A stretch of 64,000 nt of DNA from Chitinophagaceae bacterium (GTDB taxonomy: Bacteria; Bacteroidota; Bacteroidia; Chitinophagales; Chitinophagaceae), in the NCBI GenBank assembly GCA_016703625.1, contig JADJBP010000002.1, forward strand, positions 372,001-436,000. The letters are read 5' to 3'. Under the pieces are notes generated by a model that was not told the DNA's origin, made no database searches, and worked only from the letters and a program-made list of their open reading frames with translations. Made by a program: the position numbers and the translations under genes. Shown here piece by piece: positions 9,501-18,272 of this stretch; the first letter of the stretch is position 1, and the number at the start of each line of letters is the position of its first letter.

Positions 9501-10055
9501 CTTCCCAATTTCATCTGTAATTTCAAACTGGTCAGCCAGGTCTTCAATACCACCGGTAACTTTACCCTGTTTCCTGGCAATCGAAAAAAGATACAGGTCC
9601 ATGATAGCAGGCATGTCATCTTTTTTCTTAAACAGGGTTTTCATCCGCTTTTTCTCCTGGGCCAGTTTTTTTGTAGTGATCTTATCAGCAGCAGTCTTAA
9701 ATTTCTTTTCGAGTTGCTTTTCAATTTTTTTATATTCGGTTTCGCTCAATATCTTTTTCAGGAGGGCACTTGTATCCTCTTTACCCATTGATCTGAAAAT
9801 ACTATCCATCATTTCATCGGGATTGATCTCGATGGCAAACCCTGCTGTTTTTTCAATCGCTGCATATACTGAATCGCCAAAGTAAAACAATCGCCTGTCC
9901 TGCATATGCATGGTGCCATATATATAAGACGGCTGTGTAAGACCTGGTCTGCTTATTTTCCACAATAAGGTAGATGGGTATTTTTGCTGGCCAAAGGCAA
10001 TTGTACTGAAAAATAAAAAAAACGTAGCAAATAAGCCTGTGCGGATCAATCTCAT
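6597..10055 (-). CDS. Long TraB/GumN family exported protein (frame broken twice)
   Basis: The gene reads in three consecutive frames and restores a protein of about 1,150 residues. The N-terminus has a signal peptide ('FLFFSTIAFGQ', ending near residue 23). The TraB/GumN domain follows, with 'SYIYGTMHMQDRRLFYFGD', 'AIEINPDEMMD' and, near residue 255, 'FFAVGAAHLPGDSGLITLLR', the family's GAAHLPG element. After about residue 290 comes a long region I cannot name, rich in repeats of short beta strands, then a helical C-terminus. Breaks lie near 8148 (a missing T after 'ADSTG', where the next frame gives 'DFNPDLKKFYALDKN') and near 8034, after 'YYWSNSDSS'. Both lie in short homopolymer contexts, so I read them as consensus errors. 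TraB/GumN proteins are putative metal-dependent peptidases; activity is unproven. Confidence 0.8.
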
Positions 10056-10189
10056 AAAATATATAGTTATCCTGGAAATTCAGTTATTGATATTGCAATA
10101 TATAGATAATAATATTGGAGATGAACCGGTAGCTGCCAAAGCCTGTATGATGCCCGCTTTACAACTTTTAAATGAGCCGCTACGCATTT

Positions 10190-11371
10190 TTAAAAAGCAT
10201 CAGGCAATGCTGTAATTTTTTGGCAGGCGGTCCTGATCTCTTCTTTACTGATCGTTAACGGCGGCACGATCCTCAAACAGTTTGCCGCAAATAAAAACCA
10301 ATCGGTGAATACACCCTGATCAGCCAGTGCATCTATCACTTTCTTATTCATTTCAAAACTTTCAAATTCAACAGCCATCATCAGGCCACGGCTTCTTACT
10401 GCTTTTATTTTGGGGTGATTTAATAACGAGATAAATAACTGTTCTTTTTCTTTTACTGTGGAGATCAATTTATCGTCCAATAAAACATTAAAAGCAGCAA
10501 GGCCTGCTGCACAGCAAACCGGGTGGCCGCCAAAGGTATTGATATGCCCCAGCACCGGGTCATGCGTAAATGAATCCATTATTCTTTTATCAGCAATAAA
10601 CGCGCCCAGCGGCATACCGCCACCCAATGCCTTACCCAGTAATAAAATATCCGGCACCGCATCAAACTGCTCAAAAGCCCACAATGTTCCATTACGCCCG
10701 AATCCACATTGAATTTCATCTAAAATTAAAAGTGTGCCGGTATCATCACATTTTTTTCGCAATGCTTTCAGCCAGCCATTTTGAGGAACCAACACGCCTG
10801 CTTCAGCCTGGATGGTTTCAGCAATTACACAGGCAGTACGTTCAGTAATATTTTCCAGGTCTTCAAACGAATTGTAATTCATTTGCAAAACATCGGGCAA
10901 TAATGGGCGAAAAGCCTGTTGCCAGTATTCACTTCCCATCACACTCAAAGCGCCCTGTGTACTTCCGTGATAGGAATTTTTAAAGGAGATGATCTGTGTA
11001 CGGTTCCGGTATCTTTTGGCCAGCTTCATGGCACCTTCCGTTGCTTCGCTGCCGGAGGCTGTAAAGAAAACCGAATTCAGGGATGCCGGTAAATTTTCCG
11101 TTAACATTTTTGCATACTGTACCTGCGGACTTTGAACCAGCTCTCCATATACCATGATATGGAGATATGCATCCAGTTGCTTTTTAATTGCCTCAATAAC
11201 TTTGGGATGCCGGTGCCCTACATTACATACACTGATACCACCGATCAGGTCAATATATGTTTTCCCGGCTGCATCAATTAGTGTACAGCCTTCTGCCTTT
11301 ACAATTTCGAGGCACACCGGTGCATCGGATGTTTGCCCTACATGGTTTAAAAAAAGCTGGCGGTTGGTCAT
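10190..11371 (-). CDS. Class III PLP-dependent aminotransferase (acetylornithine/ornithine type)
   Basis: The 393-residue length is typical of the class III family. Cofactor-binding features are intact: 'ASGSEATEGAMKLAKR' around residues 105-120, 'SYHGSTQGALS' at 133-143, 'LLILDEIQCGFGRNG' at 214-228 with the Asp218 that binds the pyridine nitrogen, and 'LLLGKALGGGMPLGAF' with the Schiff-base Lys247. The family transfers the omega or delta amino group of ornithine, acetylornithine, lysine, GABA or similar to 2-oxoglutarate. There are no arginine or other pathway genes next to it, so the exact substrate cannot be set and I give no symbol. It is a single gene, with 194 bases upstream before the divergent patatin gene. 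Confidence 0.88.
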   Translation of the reverse strand: MTNRQLFLNHVGQTSDAPVCLEIVKAEGCTLIDAAGKTYIDLIGGISVCNVGHRHPKVIEAIKKQLDAYLHIMVYGELVQSPQVQYAKMLTENLPASLNSVFFTASGSEATEGAMKLAKRYRNRTQIISFKNSYHGSTQGALSVMGSEYWQQAFRPLLPDVLQMNYNSFEDLENITERTACVIAETIQAEAGVLVPQNGWLKALRKKCDDTGTLLILDEIQCGFGRNGTLWAFEQFDAVPDILLLGKALGGGMPLGAFIADKRIMDSFTHDPVLGHINTFGGHPVCCAAGLAAFNVLLDDKLISTVKEKEQLFISLLNHPKIKAVRSRGLMMAVEFESFEMNKKVIDALADQGVFTDWFLFAANCLRIVPPLTISKEEIRTACQKITALPDAF

Positions 11372-11393
11372 ATCTTTTTATATTATTGCAAAA

Positions 11394-11410
11394 CCTGCCG
11401 GCAGGCAGGT
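11394..11410. repeat. GC-rich intergenic palindrome CCTGCCGGCAGG with trailing CAGGT
   Basis: A perfect 12-base palindrome (11394-11405), followed by CAGGT, stands out in an AT-rich 194-base divergent intergenic stretch between the aminotransferase and patatin genes. It resembles small dispersed palindromic repeats common in this phylum. I see nothing else in this intergenic stretch beyond presumed promoters. Confidence 0.4.
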
Positions 11411-11565
11411 AAAGCTATCTAAAAATAAAACACTTATTTTGTATCCATTCATTTGATTTGATGTATTACTTGAAATTATTAACAGCCTGTACAAAATAAA
11501 ATGCAGATAGTTCGTATTTTTAAAAAATCAGTTTACAAAGCTTCCTATTTAATCTTATTAGTTTA

Positions 11566-13792
11566 ATGAAATTCCTGTTTACCCTTTTTTACTGTTTGTT
11601 TTTTGTACTGGTTGTATCAGCTCAACAAACTAATCCACGCCCCAAGATCGGTTTAACACTGAGCGGCGGCGGTGCAAAAGGTCTGGCGCATATAGGGATC
11701 TTAAAAGCCATTGACAGTGCAGGCCTTACCATTGATTATATAACCGGAACCAGTATGGGCGCCATTGTGGGCGCTTTATATGCAGCCGGGTACAGCGGCA
11801 ATGAAATTGAAAATTTAAGAAATGATATCGATTTTGATGTATTGTTCTCGAACAATGTTCCGCTGAAGACCCTATCCATGGCAGAGAAACTTCAATACAG
11901 CCGGTTTGCCATAGAACTACCCTTCATCAATAATAAAATACGTTTAACAACCGGTGTTATTACCGGCCAGGAACTCAATTTGAAGTTTTCTGAACTGTTT
12001 TTTTCATGTGTATAATATCCGCAACTTTGATCAGTTTAAAATTCCTTTCAAATGCATGGCCACCGACCTGGAAACGGGCGACCTGGTTGTGCTGGATTCC
12101 GGCAATATCATCTCCGCATTACAGGCCACCATGGCCATTCCTTCCGTTTTTTCGGCAGTTACCCGTGATAATAAAAAACTGGTGGATGGGGGCCTGGTCA
12201 GGAATTTCCCGGTAAAGAATGTAAAGGAAATGGGCGCCGATATTGTGATCGGCAGCAATGTTACATCGGGCCTGGCAAAAATTGATAAAATAAAGAACCC
12301 GGTGGATGTGCTGTTGCAGATGGCATTTTTCAGGGAAGCAGGCGACTTTAAAGAAGAGTTGCCGTTGACCAACATATATATTCACATGCCGCTTGAAGAT
12401 TACAATACAGGCAGCTTTGGCAGCGGAAAGGAAATTATGGATATTGGTGTGGAGACCGGGCGCTTGTATTACCCGGTTTTTAAAAAACTGGCCGACAGTA
12501 TCAATGCATTGGGGGCTGCAACGGAAAAACCGCAAAATATCATTACAAACAAAACGGTGTTTATTACCAACTATACTGTGAATGGTTTAAAAAAAACCAC
12601 GGCTAAGTTTTTTATTCACCTGATGAATTTTCACGACAACAGGTACTATACGGCGGCCCAGATCAATAAAAGTATCCGCAGGGCTTATGGATCCAGGTAT
12701 TACAGCAGCATTTCCTATACACTGGAGCCTGTTTCAAAAGATACTGCCCGTATTATTTTTACAGCCGAAGAAAATCCCAACACTTATTTGAAAGCCGGGC
12801 TGTATTATACCCGTTTCAGGGGCATTAATGTAAATGTGAATTTAACCAGCCGCGATTTTATTTCACCCAACTCACGCAGTATGGTTTCCCTGTCACTTGG
12901 AGAAAGTACACAGGTGGAAGCCGAACATTTTCAATACCTGGGCCGTATTAAAAACCTGGCATTTATTGCAGGTTTCAGGCTCGACAACCAGGAAATAAAT
13001 ACCTACAGGAATTATGAACTGGATGGTGCCTATAAACAGAATTTTTCACAGGGATTCATCAATTTCCAGAACAGCGGTAACAATAAAATTGCAGGCGGTA
13101 TCGGAACTGCCTATGAATATATCAGGTTCAGCCCGGCTGTTCCTTCGGTAACAGAAGTGAAAGGCAGGTTTACCAATTTAAAAAGCTATGTGTACTTTAA
13201 ATACAATGACCTGAACCAGATATTTTTCCCAACCAGGGGTTTAAAGATCAATACCGAACTGGCCCAGGTATATAACCAAAGGCCCAATCTCAGGCTTTTT
13301 GAAAACAGTACGCCGGTTATTCCTTCCAACCTTAATTTTGAAAATTTTTCACGCTTTACCCTTGATGCTTCTTTATTTACACCACTGAATAAAAAGTTTA
13401 ATTTTTTAGCCGAACTGCAGGCAGGCATTAACTTTACCAACCAGCCCAATTATCTCAATAATTTTTTAATTGGCGGGCTAAACGGCAGTTTCAGGAACCA
13501 GGTAAGGTTTGCCGGCCTGCAGGAGGCCACGCTTAATTCATCGAGTGTACTTGCATTGCAACTGGGATTGCGGTATAACCCGGCAAGTAATATTTATATA
13601 ACCGGGCGCATAAACGGCCTGGTGAAAAATTTTGCTACCCGCAATAATATAACATCTGCCAAAGACGGATTGAGCGGTTATGCATTAACCTTTGCCTACA
13701 AAACCCCGATCGGGCCCATCGAGCTGAGCGCCATGTACAGCGACCAGAGTAAAAAACTGCAGTCATATATTATGCTGGGAATTCCGTTTTAA
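11566..13792 (+). CDS. Patatin-like phospholipase fused to an Omp85-type barrel (one frameshift)
   Basis: The restored protein has about 742 residues. A signal peptide ends near residue 19 ('LVVSAQ'). The patatin domain follows, with the oxyanion loop 'LSGGGAKGLAHIG' (residues 32-44), the nucleophile motif 'GTSMGAIVG' with Ser63, and 'LVDGGLVRNFPV', which carries the catalytic Asp. After about residue 320 there is a POTRA-like segment ('KKTTAKFFIHLMNFHDNRYY') and a barrel ending in 'IMLGIPF'. Such proteins (PlpD type) carry a lipase to the cell surface through their own barrel. The break is in a run of seven T at 11998-12004: removing one T gives the continuous 'ELFFHVYNIRNFDQF'. I treat it as a consensus error. 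Confidence 0.85.
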
Positions 13793-13804
13793 TAAAATAG
13801 GGTT

Positions 13805-13812
13805 TACTTTTG
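13805..13812 (+). promoter_or_regulatory. Candidate Bacteroidota -7 box (TACTTTTG)
   Basis: TACTTTTG matches the TAnnTTTG element and lies 29 bases before the carbonic anhydrase ATG, in the 49-base gap after the patatin gene. No clear TTTG partner is seen about 19 bases upstream, so the call is tentative. Confidence 0.3.
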
Positions 13813-13841
13813 CGTTTCAATTCACCATTTAAAACCATACC

Positions 13842-14381
13842 ATGCCGGTAATACTTCCAGTAAAAGGCGTTCTCCCGATCTTTGGAAACAACTGTTTCAT
13901 TGCACCCAATGCTACGGTTGTTGGAGATGTGGTTACGGGTGATGACTGCAGCATCTGGTTCAATGCCGTTATCCGGGGCGATGTGAACATTATCCGCATG
14001 GGCAATAAGGTGAATGTGCAGGATGGGGCAGTGATCCACTGTACTTACCTGAAAGCTGCAACCCTTATCGGAAATAATGTTAGTATCGGACACAATGCAA
14101 TTGTACATGGATGCGTTATAGAAGATAACGTACTCATAGGAATGGGCGCAATTGTGATGGATAATGCCGTGGTAGGCAGCAACAGTATCATAGCCGCAGG
14201 CGCCGTGGTACTGGAAAACACCCAAATTGAGCCCGGAAGTATTTATGCCGGGGTTCCGGCTAAAAAAGTTAAAGATATCCCTGAAGGGATGATCAGTGGC
14301 GAAATTAACAGGATCGCAGACAATTATTTGATGTACAGCGGGTGGTTTAAAACCGAAGCTGGTGAAGAAAAAGCGGAATAA
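13842..14381 (+). CDS. Gamma carbonic anhydrase family protein
   Basis: The 179-residue protein is a left-handed beta-helix of the gamma class, visible as hexapeptide repeats through residues 15-140 ('CFIAPNATVVGDVVTGDDCS', 'NVSIGHNAIVHG'). The three metal-ligand histidines are in place: His66 in 'DGAVIHCTY', then His84 and His89 in 'GHNAIVHG'. The C-terminus is a helix. The family interconverts CO2 and bicarbonate, although many bacterial members (PaaY, CaiE, YrdA types) have weak or unknown activity. Length and start (ATG 13842) are standard. It probably begins its own transcript (box at 13805) and is followed 17 bases later by a small lipoprotein gene. Confidence 0.9.
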   Translation: MPVILPVKGVLPIFGNNCFIAPNATVVGDVVTGDDCSIWFNAVIRGDVNIIRMGNKVNVQDGAVIHCTYLKAATLIGNNVSIGHNAIVHGCVIEDNVLIGMGAIVMDNAVVGSNSIIAAGAVVLENTQIEPGSIYAGVPAKKVKDIPEGMISGEINRIADNYLMYSGWFKTEAGEEKAE

Positions 14382-14398
14382 AATATTATCTTTAATAC

Positions 14399-14593
14399 AT
14401 GAAAAAAACGCTACTCGTTATTGCAATGGCATCTTTCTTACTAAGTGGATGTTTTATCAGCAGGATCTTTGGTAAAAAAGAAAAGGTTGGCTGTCCTACC
14501 AACGGCAGGAATGTAGGCGCCGAAAAACTTTTAGGCGGGGATGAAAAAGCCGAAAAGGCAGCAAAAAAAGCCAAATGGAAAGGTGGAAGATGA
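14399..14593 (+). CDS. Small lipoprotein of unknown function
   Basis: The 64-residue protein begins with a lipoprotein signal: a basic start, a hydrophobic core and the lipobox 'FLLSGC' with Cys18. The mature part is short and very basic, rich in lysine, glycine and alanine ('KAEKAAKKAKWKGGR'), and holds one further cysteine. I recognise no domain. It is real rather than a shadow because the signal peptide is complete and it lies in the same direction 17 bases after the carbonic anhydrase gene. It probably sits on the inner or outer membrane, facing the periplasm. Confidence 0.65.
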   Translation: MKKTLLVIAMASFLLSGCFISRIFGKKEKVGCPTNGRNVGAEKLLGGDEKAEKAAKKAKWKGGR

Positions 14594-14655
14594 GTGGTTT
14601 TAATAACCGGTAATTAAAATTCAATACCCAATATCTAATTATAAAACCTGTACCT

Positions 14656-14958
14656 ATGTGTTACGAATTAAAAACCAACAATGGCTGTACCGAAGCAGTG
14701 ATCGATGATAACTGCGGCATATCAAAATTCTATGCCATTGCCAACACCCTGGCACAGGACCTGAAAGTTAAATTCCTTAACCAGGTTGATGATGCAGAAA
14801 CACTGGACTGGGATTTTCAATACCGTGGACAGTTTTTAACCCTTCACTATAATATCTTCAACGGTGTAAGTATTTATCCGCAACAAAGAAAAAATATTGC
14901 CAAAAATAATAACGTGGTAATGGAAGTGGCGCATTTTTTAGAACATCGTGTTTATTAA
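14656..14958 (+). CDS. Hypothetical 100-residue protein
   Basis: A small soluble protein with no signal peptide. Its centre reads like an alpha/beta sandwich: 'KFYAIANTLAQDLKVKFLNQ' (helix then strand), 'WDFQYRGQFLTLHYNIFNGV' (two strands), ending in an acidic and polar helix, 'VVMEVAHFLEHRVY'. It carries three cysteines, two of them near the N-terminus. I do not recognise a family. The ATG at 14656 follows an AT-rich leader and the composition is like the neighbouring genes. No operon partner: the next gene, rsgA, converges on it. Confidence 0.6.
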   Translation: MCYELKTNNGCTEAVIDDNCGISKFYAIANTLAQDLKVKFLNQVDDAETLDWDFQYRGQFLTLHYNIFNGVSIYPQQRKNIAKNNNVVMEVAHFLEHRVY

Positions 14959-15072
14959 TCGTTGGCCTTTGCACGTTAACCCTGTTACAGAGGCAGGCAC
15001 AATGCAAAATAGATAGAGGTCTTGAAAACAAACTACCGAAGAACCAACAACGAACTACGAACAACTTCCCTC

Positions 15073-16020
15073 CTAATAGCTTTTTTCATTGATCGACTCC
15101 AGGATATTGCAGTAGCTGATATACCTGTCCATGTGAACGCCCCCCTTTTCTACAGCCTTTTTTACAGCGCAGCCCGGTTCATTTAAGTGCATACAGTTAT
15201 TGAACCGGCAATCATTGATCAATGCCCTCATTTCGGGAAAATAGTGCGACAGTTCTTCTTTTGAAATGTCAACCAAACCCAGTTCCCTGATCCCGGGTGT
15301 ATCAATTATCTTTCCGCCACCAGGCAGGTCAAACATTTCGGCAAATGTAGTTGTATGCAATCCCTTGCCGCTCAAGCCGCTTACATCCTGTGTTTTTAAT
15401 TTCAGCTCCGGGAAAACCGCATTGATAAAAGTAGATTTTCCTACACCGGAATGTCCGCTTAGTAAAGTCACTTTATCTTTCAGTAAAGACTTTACAGCCT
15501 CTACCCCATCCCCGTTCTCAATACTCATGGATAAAACCTGGTAGCCAATGGCTTCATAAATACTTTTTACAAGGGCAAATTTTTCTTCCTCTTTTTTCCG
15601 GTACAGGTCGCTCTTATTAAAAACAATGATTGAGGGAATATGGTAGGCTTCGGAGGTAATTAAAAACCGGTCAATAAACCCCTGTGATGTTTTGGGGTCT
15701 TTAAGTGTTGCAAACAACAGTGACTGATCAATATTGGATGCAATGATATGGTGCTGGTGTTTATTGGCCGGTGATGTACGGGTAATATAATTTTTTCGTT
15801 TACCTATTTCAGTAATGGTAACCGAGCCTTCCAGCTCGTTTTCCATTTCAATGGTAACCTGGTCACCAACAGCAATTGGGTTGGTGCTGGTAAGTCCGTC
15901 CATTTTAAATTTACCAAGCAACCGGGCATTATAGGTTTTCAGGAGTCCCGATGGATCTGAGCCGTCTGATACCTTTACGATATACCAGTTGCCTGTACTT
16001 TTATATACGGTTGCGTTCAT
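15073..16020 (-). CDS. rsgA: Ribosome small subunit-dependent GTPase A
   Basis: About 315 residues. RsgA is a circularly permuted GTPase that helps mature the 30S subunit. The order seen is an N-terminal OB fold (residues about 1-65), the permuted G4 motif 'IIVFNKSDLY' near residue 131, then G1 'GHSGVGKST' near 179-187, the G3 'DTPGIRE' near 237, and a C-terminal zinc region 'CRFNNCMHLNEPGC' with the expected Cys/His spacing. The G1-after-G4 order is diagnostic. I choose the ATG at 16020; the frame extends three codons further to a TTG. The 135 bases between it and batA hold only a 29-codon open frame and AT-rich sequence. Confidence 0.93.
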   Translation of the reverse strand: MNATVYKSTGNWYIVKVSDGSDPSGLLKTYNARLLGKFKMDGLTSTNPIAVGDQVTIEMENELEGSVTITEIGKRKNYITRTSPANKHQHHIIASNIDQSLLFATLKDPKTSQGFIDRFLITSEAYHIPSIIVFNKSDLYRKKEEEKFALVKSIYEAIGYQVLSMSIENGDGVEAVKSLLKDKVTLLSGHSGVGKSTFINAVFPELKLKTQDVSGLSGKGLHTTTFAEMFDLPGGGKIIDTPGIRELGLVDISKEELSHYFPEMRALINDCRFNNCMHLNEPGCAVKKAVEKGGVHMDRYISYCNILESINEKSY

Positions 16021-16164
16021 TGGAGGCAAATTTCACGAATTATATTGAACTACACGAATTTGTCTGGGGGTCTATTCCAATCCGGTATGTATTTTTCAAA
16101 AGATTTTGACCTGATAGCCGATTTAAAATCAGGGTTCATGCCGCTGCAGCACCCCGACCCTGTG

Positions 16165-17166
16165 CTAAGGGAATTTCCGGAATATGGTAAACTTCAAAAG
16201 CATTTCCAGGAAAAGAAATGCCAAAGCAGCAATTACAAAAGGAAAGAATTTTTGGGTATATCTTGTCCGGCTTGTGATCTCCACCTTCGATTTTTCCAGG
16301 CTGTTTATTTCATCATAAATACCGGTAAGCCCTTCGTTATCTTTTGCCCTGAAATATTTGCCGCCGGTTTCGTTTGCTATTTGAGTCAGTAATTTTTCAT
16401 CGATCGAAACCTTCGCATTTTGCATAACCACCCCCATGGGTGTATTTTGCGGCTGCGGGGCATATCCATCGGTACCAACGCCTATGGTATACACTTTTAC
16501 CTGGAATGCTTTGGCAATCTCTTTGGCGGTTTGCGGATCTATCAATCCGCCGTTATTTTCTCCGTCGGTTAACAGCACAATAACCTTGCTTTTTGATTTG
16601 CTGGTACGCAAACGGTCCACACTGGTACCCAGCCCCGATCCAATGGCTGTACCATCCTCTAGCAAACCGTTCCGTATATTTTCAATAGCCGATATCAATA
16701 CCCGGTGATCGGTGGTAAGCGGGCATTGGGTAAAACTTTCGCCCGAAAAAATAACGACGGCAATGCGGTCAGTCAGTCTTTTGTTCACAAAATCAATGGC
16801 TACCTGTTTGGCCGCTTCCAGCCGGTTGGGCTGCAGGTCCTGCGCTGTCATACTGCCGCTTACATCAATGCACAAAACAATATCCACGCCTTCACCCTCG
16901 GCATGCTGTTCTTCATACATGGTTTGCGGCCGGGCAATGGCAGCTATGATAAAAATAACAGCCAGCAATCTTAATACAAAAGGTAAATGCCTGAACCCGG
17001 TTTTCCAGGATGATAAGCCAGGAGCAGATGCATCTGAAATAATCATGGAACCCTGCCGTTTGCTGTTCTTTACTGCATACCACCATATCCCTGCCGGTAC
17101 TACCATCAGCAGCAGTAAATACCAGGGTTGGCCAAAGGTTATATTTTTAAAATAGTCGAACAGCAA
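16165..17166 (-). CDS. batA: BatA-like von Willebrand factor A domain membrane protein
   Basis: The 333-residue protein has two N-terminal membrane helices (about 14-31 and 62-79), a periplasmic or cytoplasmic-face VWA domain, and a C-terminal helix (about 310-328). The metal-ion-dependent adhesion site is intact: 'DVSGSM' at 101-106, with a later 'DGTAIGSGLG' threonine and 'LLTDGENNGG' aspartate. BatA proteins are part of the MoxR-linked Bat set, connected with oxygen and envelope stress tolerance in Bacteroides. It follows the BatD-like gene by 15 bases. In Bacteroidota batB, batC, batD and batE usually come next; here rsgA follows, so the set is short. Confidence 0.88.
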   Translation of the reverse strand: MLFDYFKNITFGQPWYLLLLMVVPAGIWWYAVKNSKRQGSMIISDASAPGLSSWKTGFRHLPFVLRLLAVIFIIAAIARPQTMYEEQHAEGEGVDIVLCIDVSGSMTAQDLQPNRLEAAKQVAIDFVNKRLTDRIAVVIFSGESFTQCPLTTDHRVLISAIENIRNGLLEDGTAIGSGLGTSVDRLRTSKSKSKVIVLLTDGENNGGLIDPQTAKEIAKAFQVKVYTIGVGTDGYAPQPQNTPMGVVMQNAKVSIDEKLLTQIANETGGKYFRAKDNEGLTGIYDEINSLEKSKVEITSRTRYTQKFFPFVIAALAFLFLEMLLKFTIFRKFP

Positions 17167-17181
17167 AATCAGATTAGAAGT

Positions 17182-18141
17182 TTAGGGTTTAGAAGTATGT
17201 AATAAATTGATCGTATCTTTTATTTTTTGCAGGCATGCATCACTCTCGTTTGTCAAAGGCAAATACTTTGCAAATTTAACGGCATCGTTACAACGCAAAG
17301 CGTTCGCAATGTTTGAAATGTTTTCAGCAGGCAGATCAATTTCTTTCATACTGATCAAAAGATCGCCTGTTGTTTTACCCAACAGATCTTTTTGTTGCCT
17401 GCGCCCGAGGTAATTTTTGAAAATAGCTGACAGTTTTGTATGATACATTTTTATACCGGCTGCATCCTGCAAATTATATTGCGATAGTTTTTTCAATTCC
17501 TTCATTGCTTCATCAAAAGATGAAAGGCCCGAATTGTTTACAGCAGGCTTTAATTCCGGTTTCTTTTTAAAATACCTGTAGAGCAAATAAACGATCAGCA
17601 ATAACAATATAACTCCACCTGCAATATAATACCAGGAATAATCGGTTACCGTCACTTTAATAATGGGCTTAATATCACGCAGCTGGTTGGTAGTATCTGC
17701 AGGCGAATAAGAAACATTCACAAAAAAAGAATCGGTCATTACAATCCGGGCAGGTTGCCCGCCCGCAGGGCCCTGCGGGTCGTTTTCAGAAAACTCCACC
17801 GGCAGTGCCGGGAATACCCACCTGCCAGAATCAAAACTGGTAATGGTGATGGTTTGTTCTATAGCTTTGGAATTGTCCTTAAAATTGATGGTATCTGTTT
17901 TACCTGTTTCAACAATTTCAAAATGTGCGATTGAATCAGGAATGACAAGCCATTTGTTTAAACCGGCGCTGTTGAGAGGCAAGGGCAGTTTTATGGTAAG
18001 CCTGATCTGCTCGCCGATCAGGATATCTTTTTTATCAGTAATGGTCTGCAATGACTGGCCAAAACCCATTTGCATACAAAATGAAAAACAGGCTGTTAAC
18101 CCGGCACACAAAATATTCCAGTAAATTTTTCTGCTCGCCAT
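17182..18141 (-). CDS. BatD-like exported, single-pass membrane protein of the MoxR/Bat locus
   Basis: The 319-residue protein has an N-terminal signal segment (about residues 8-28), a beta-rich domain (about 30-165), one membrane helix ('YYIAGGVILLLLIVYLLYRY', 171-190) and a C-terminal cytoplasmic helical region. This is the layout of short BatD or DUF4381-like proteins that sit between DUF58 and VWA genes, though I see no diagnostic motif. The domain has an odd glycine-proline-rich stretch, 'DPQGPAGGQPAR' (121-132), coded by an 18-base GC palindrome at 17762-17779, unlike the surrounding sequence. It lies 131 bases after the DUF58 stop and 15 bases before batA. Confidence 0.7.
   Translation of the reverse strand: MASRKIYWNILCAGLTACFSFCMQMGFGQSLQTITDKKDILIGEQIRLTIKLPLPLNSAGLNKWLVIPDSIAHFEIVETGKTDTINFKDNSKAIEQTITITSFDSGRWVFPALPVEFSENDPQGPAGGQPARIVMTDSFFVNVSYSPADTTNQLRDIKPIIKVTVTDYSWYYIAGGVILLLLIVYLLYRYFKKKPELKPAVNNSGLSSFDEAMKELKKLSQYNLQDAAGIKMYHTKLSAIFKNYLGRRQQKDLLGKTTGDLLISMKEIDLPAENISNIANALRCNDAVKFAKYLPLTNESDACLQKIKDTINLLHTSKP
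17762..17779. repeat. 18-base perfect GC palindrome inside the BatD-like gene
   Basis: CCCGCAGGG is followed at once by its reverse complement CCCTGCGGG. It codes in frame for part of a Gly/Pro-rich stretch. A degraded copy (CGCAGAGGCCCTGCGGG, from 18183) lies in the gap just upstream of the same gene, which suggests a mobile or expanding short palindrome rather than protein-driven sequence. Confidence 0.5.
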
Positions 18142-18272
18142 GTATTCAATTAAATCGTTTTTCGAGGGCGTTGCCCGTTTTTCGCAGAGGCCCTGCGGGT
18201 TGTCCGGGTCATTACAAAATCAATTTCATAATCCGCAAGCCCACCCGTTCCTGCAGACGATCAACCGCTGTT

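Noticed and set aside
11998..12004. Programmed frameshift in the patatin gene (T7 slippage site)
   Set aside because: The same type of break is found in many unrelated genes of the window, and no stimulatory structure is evident, so a consensus error is simpler.
13770..14225. 151-codon minus-strand frame opposite the carbonic anhydrase gene
   Set aside because: Shadow of the hexapeptide repeat coding sequence.
16030..16164. 29-codon frame (MNPDFKSAIRSKS...) after batA
   Set aside because: Too short and without any recognisable signal; it could be a chance frame in the gap.
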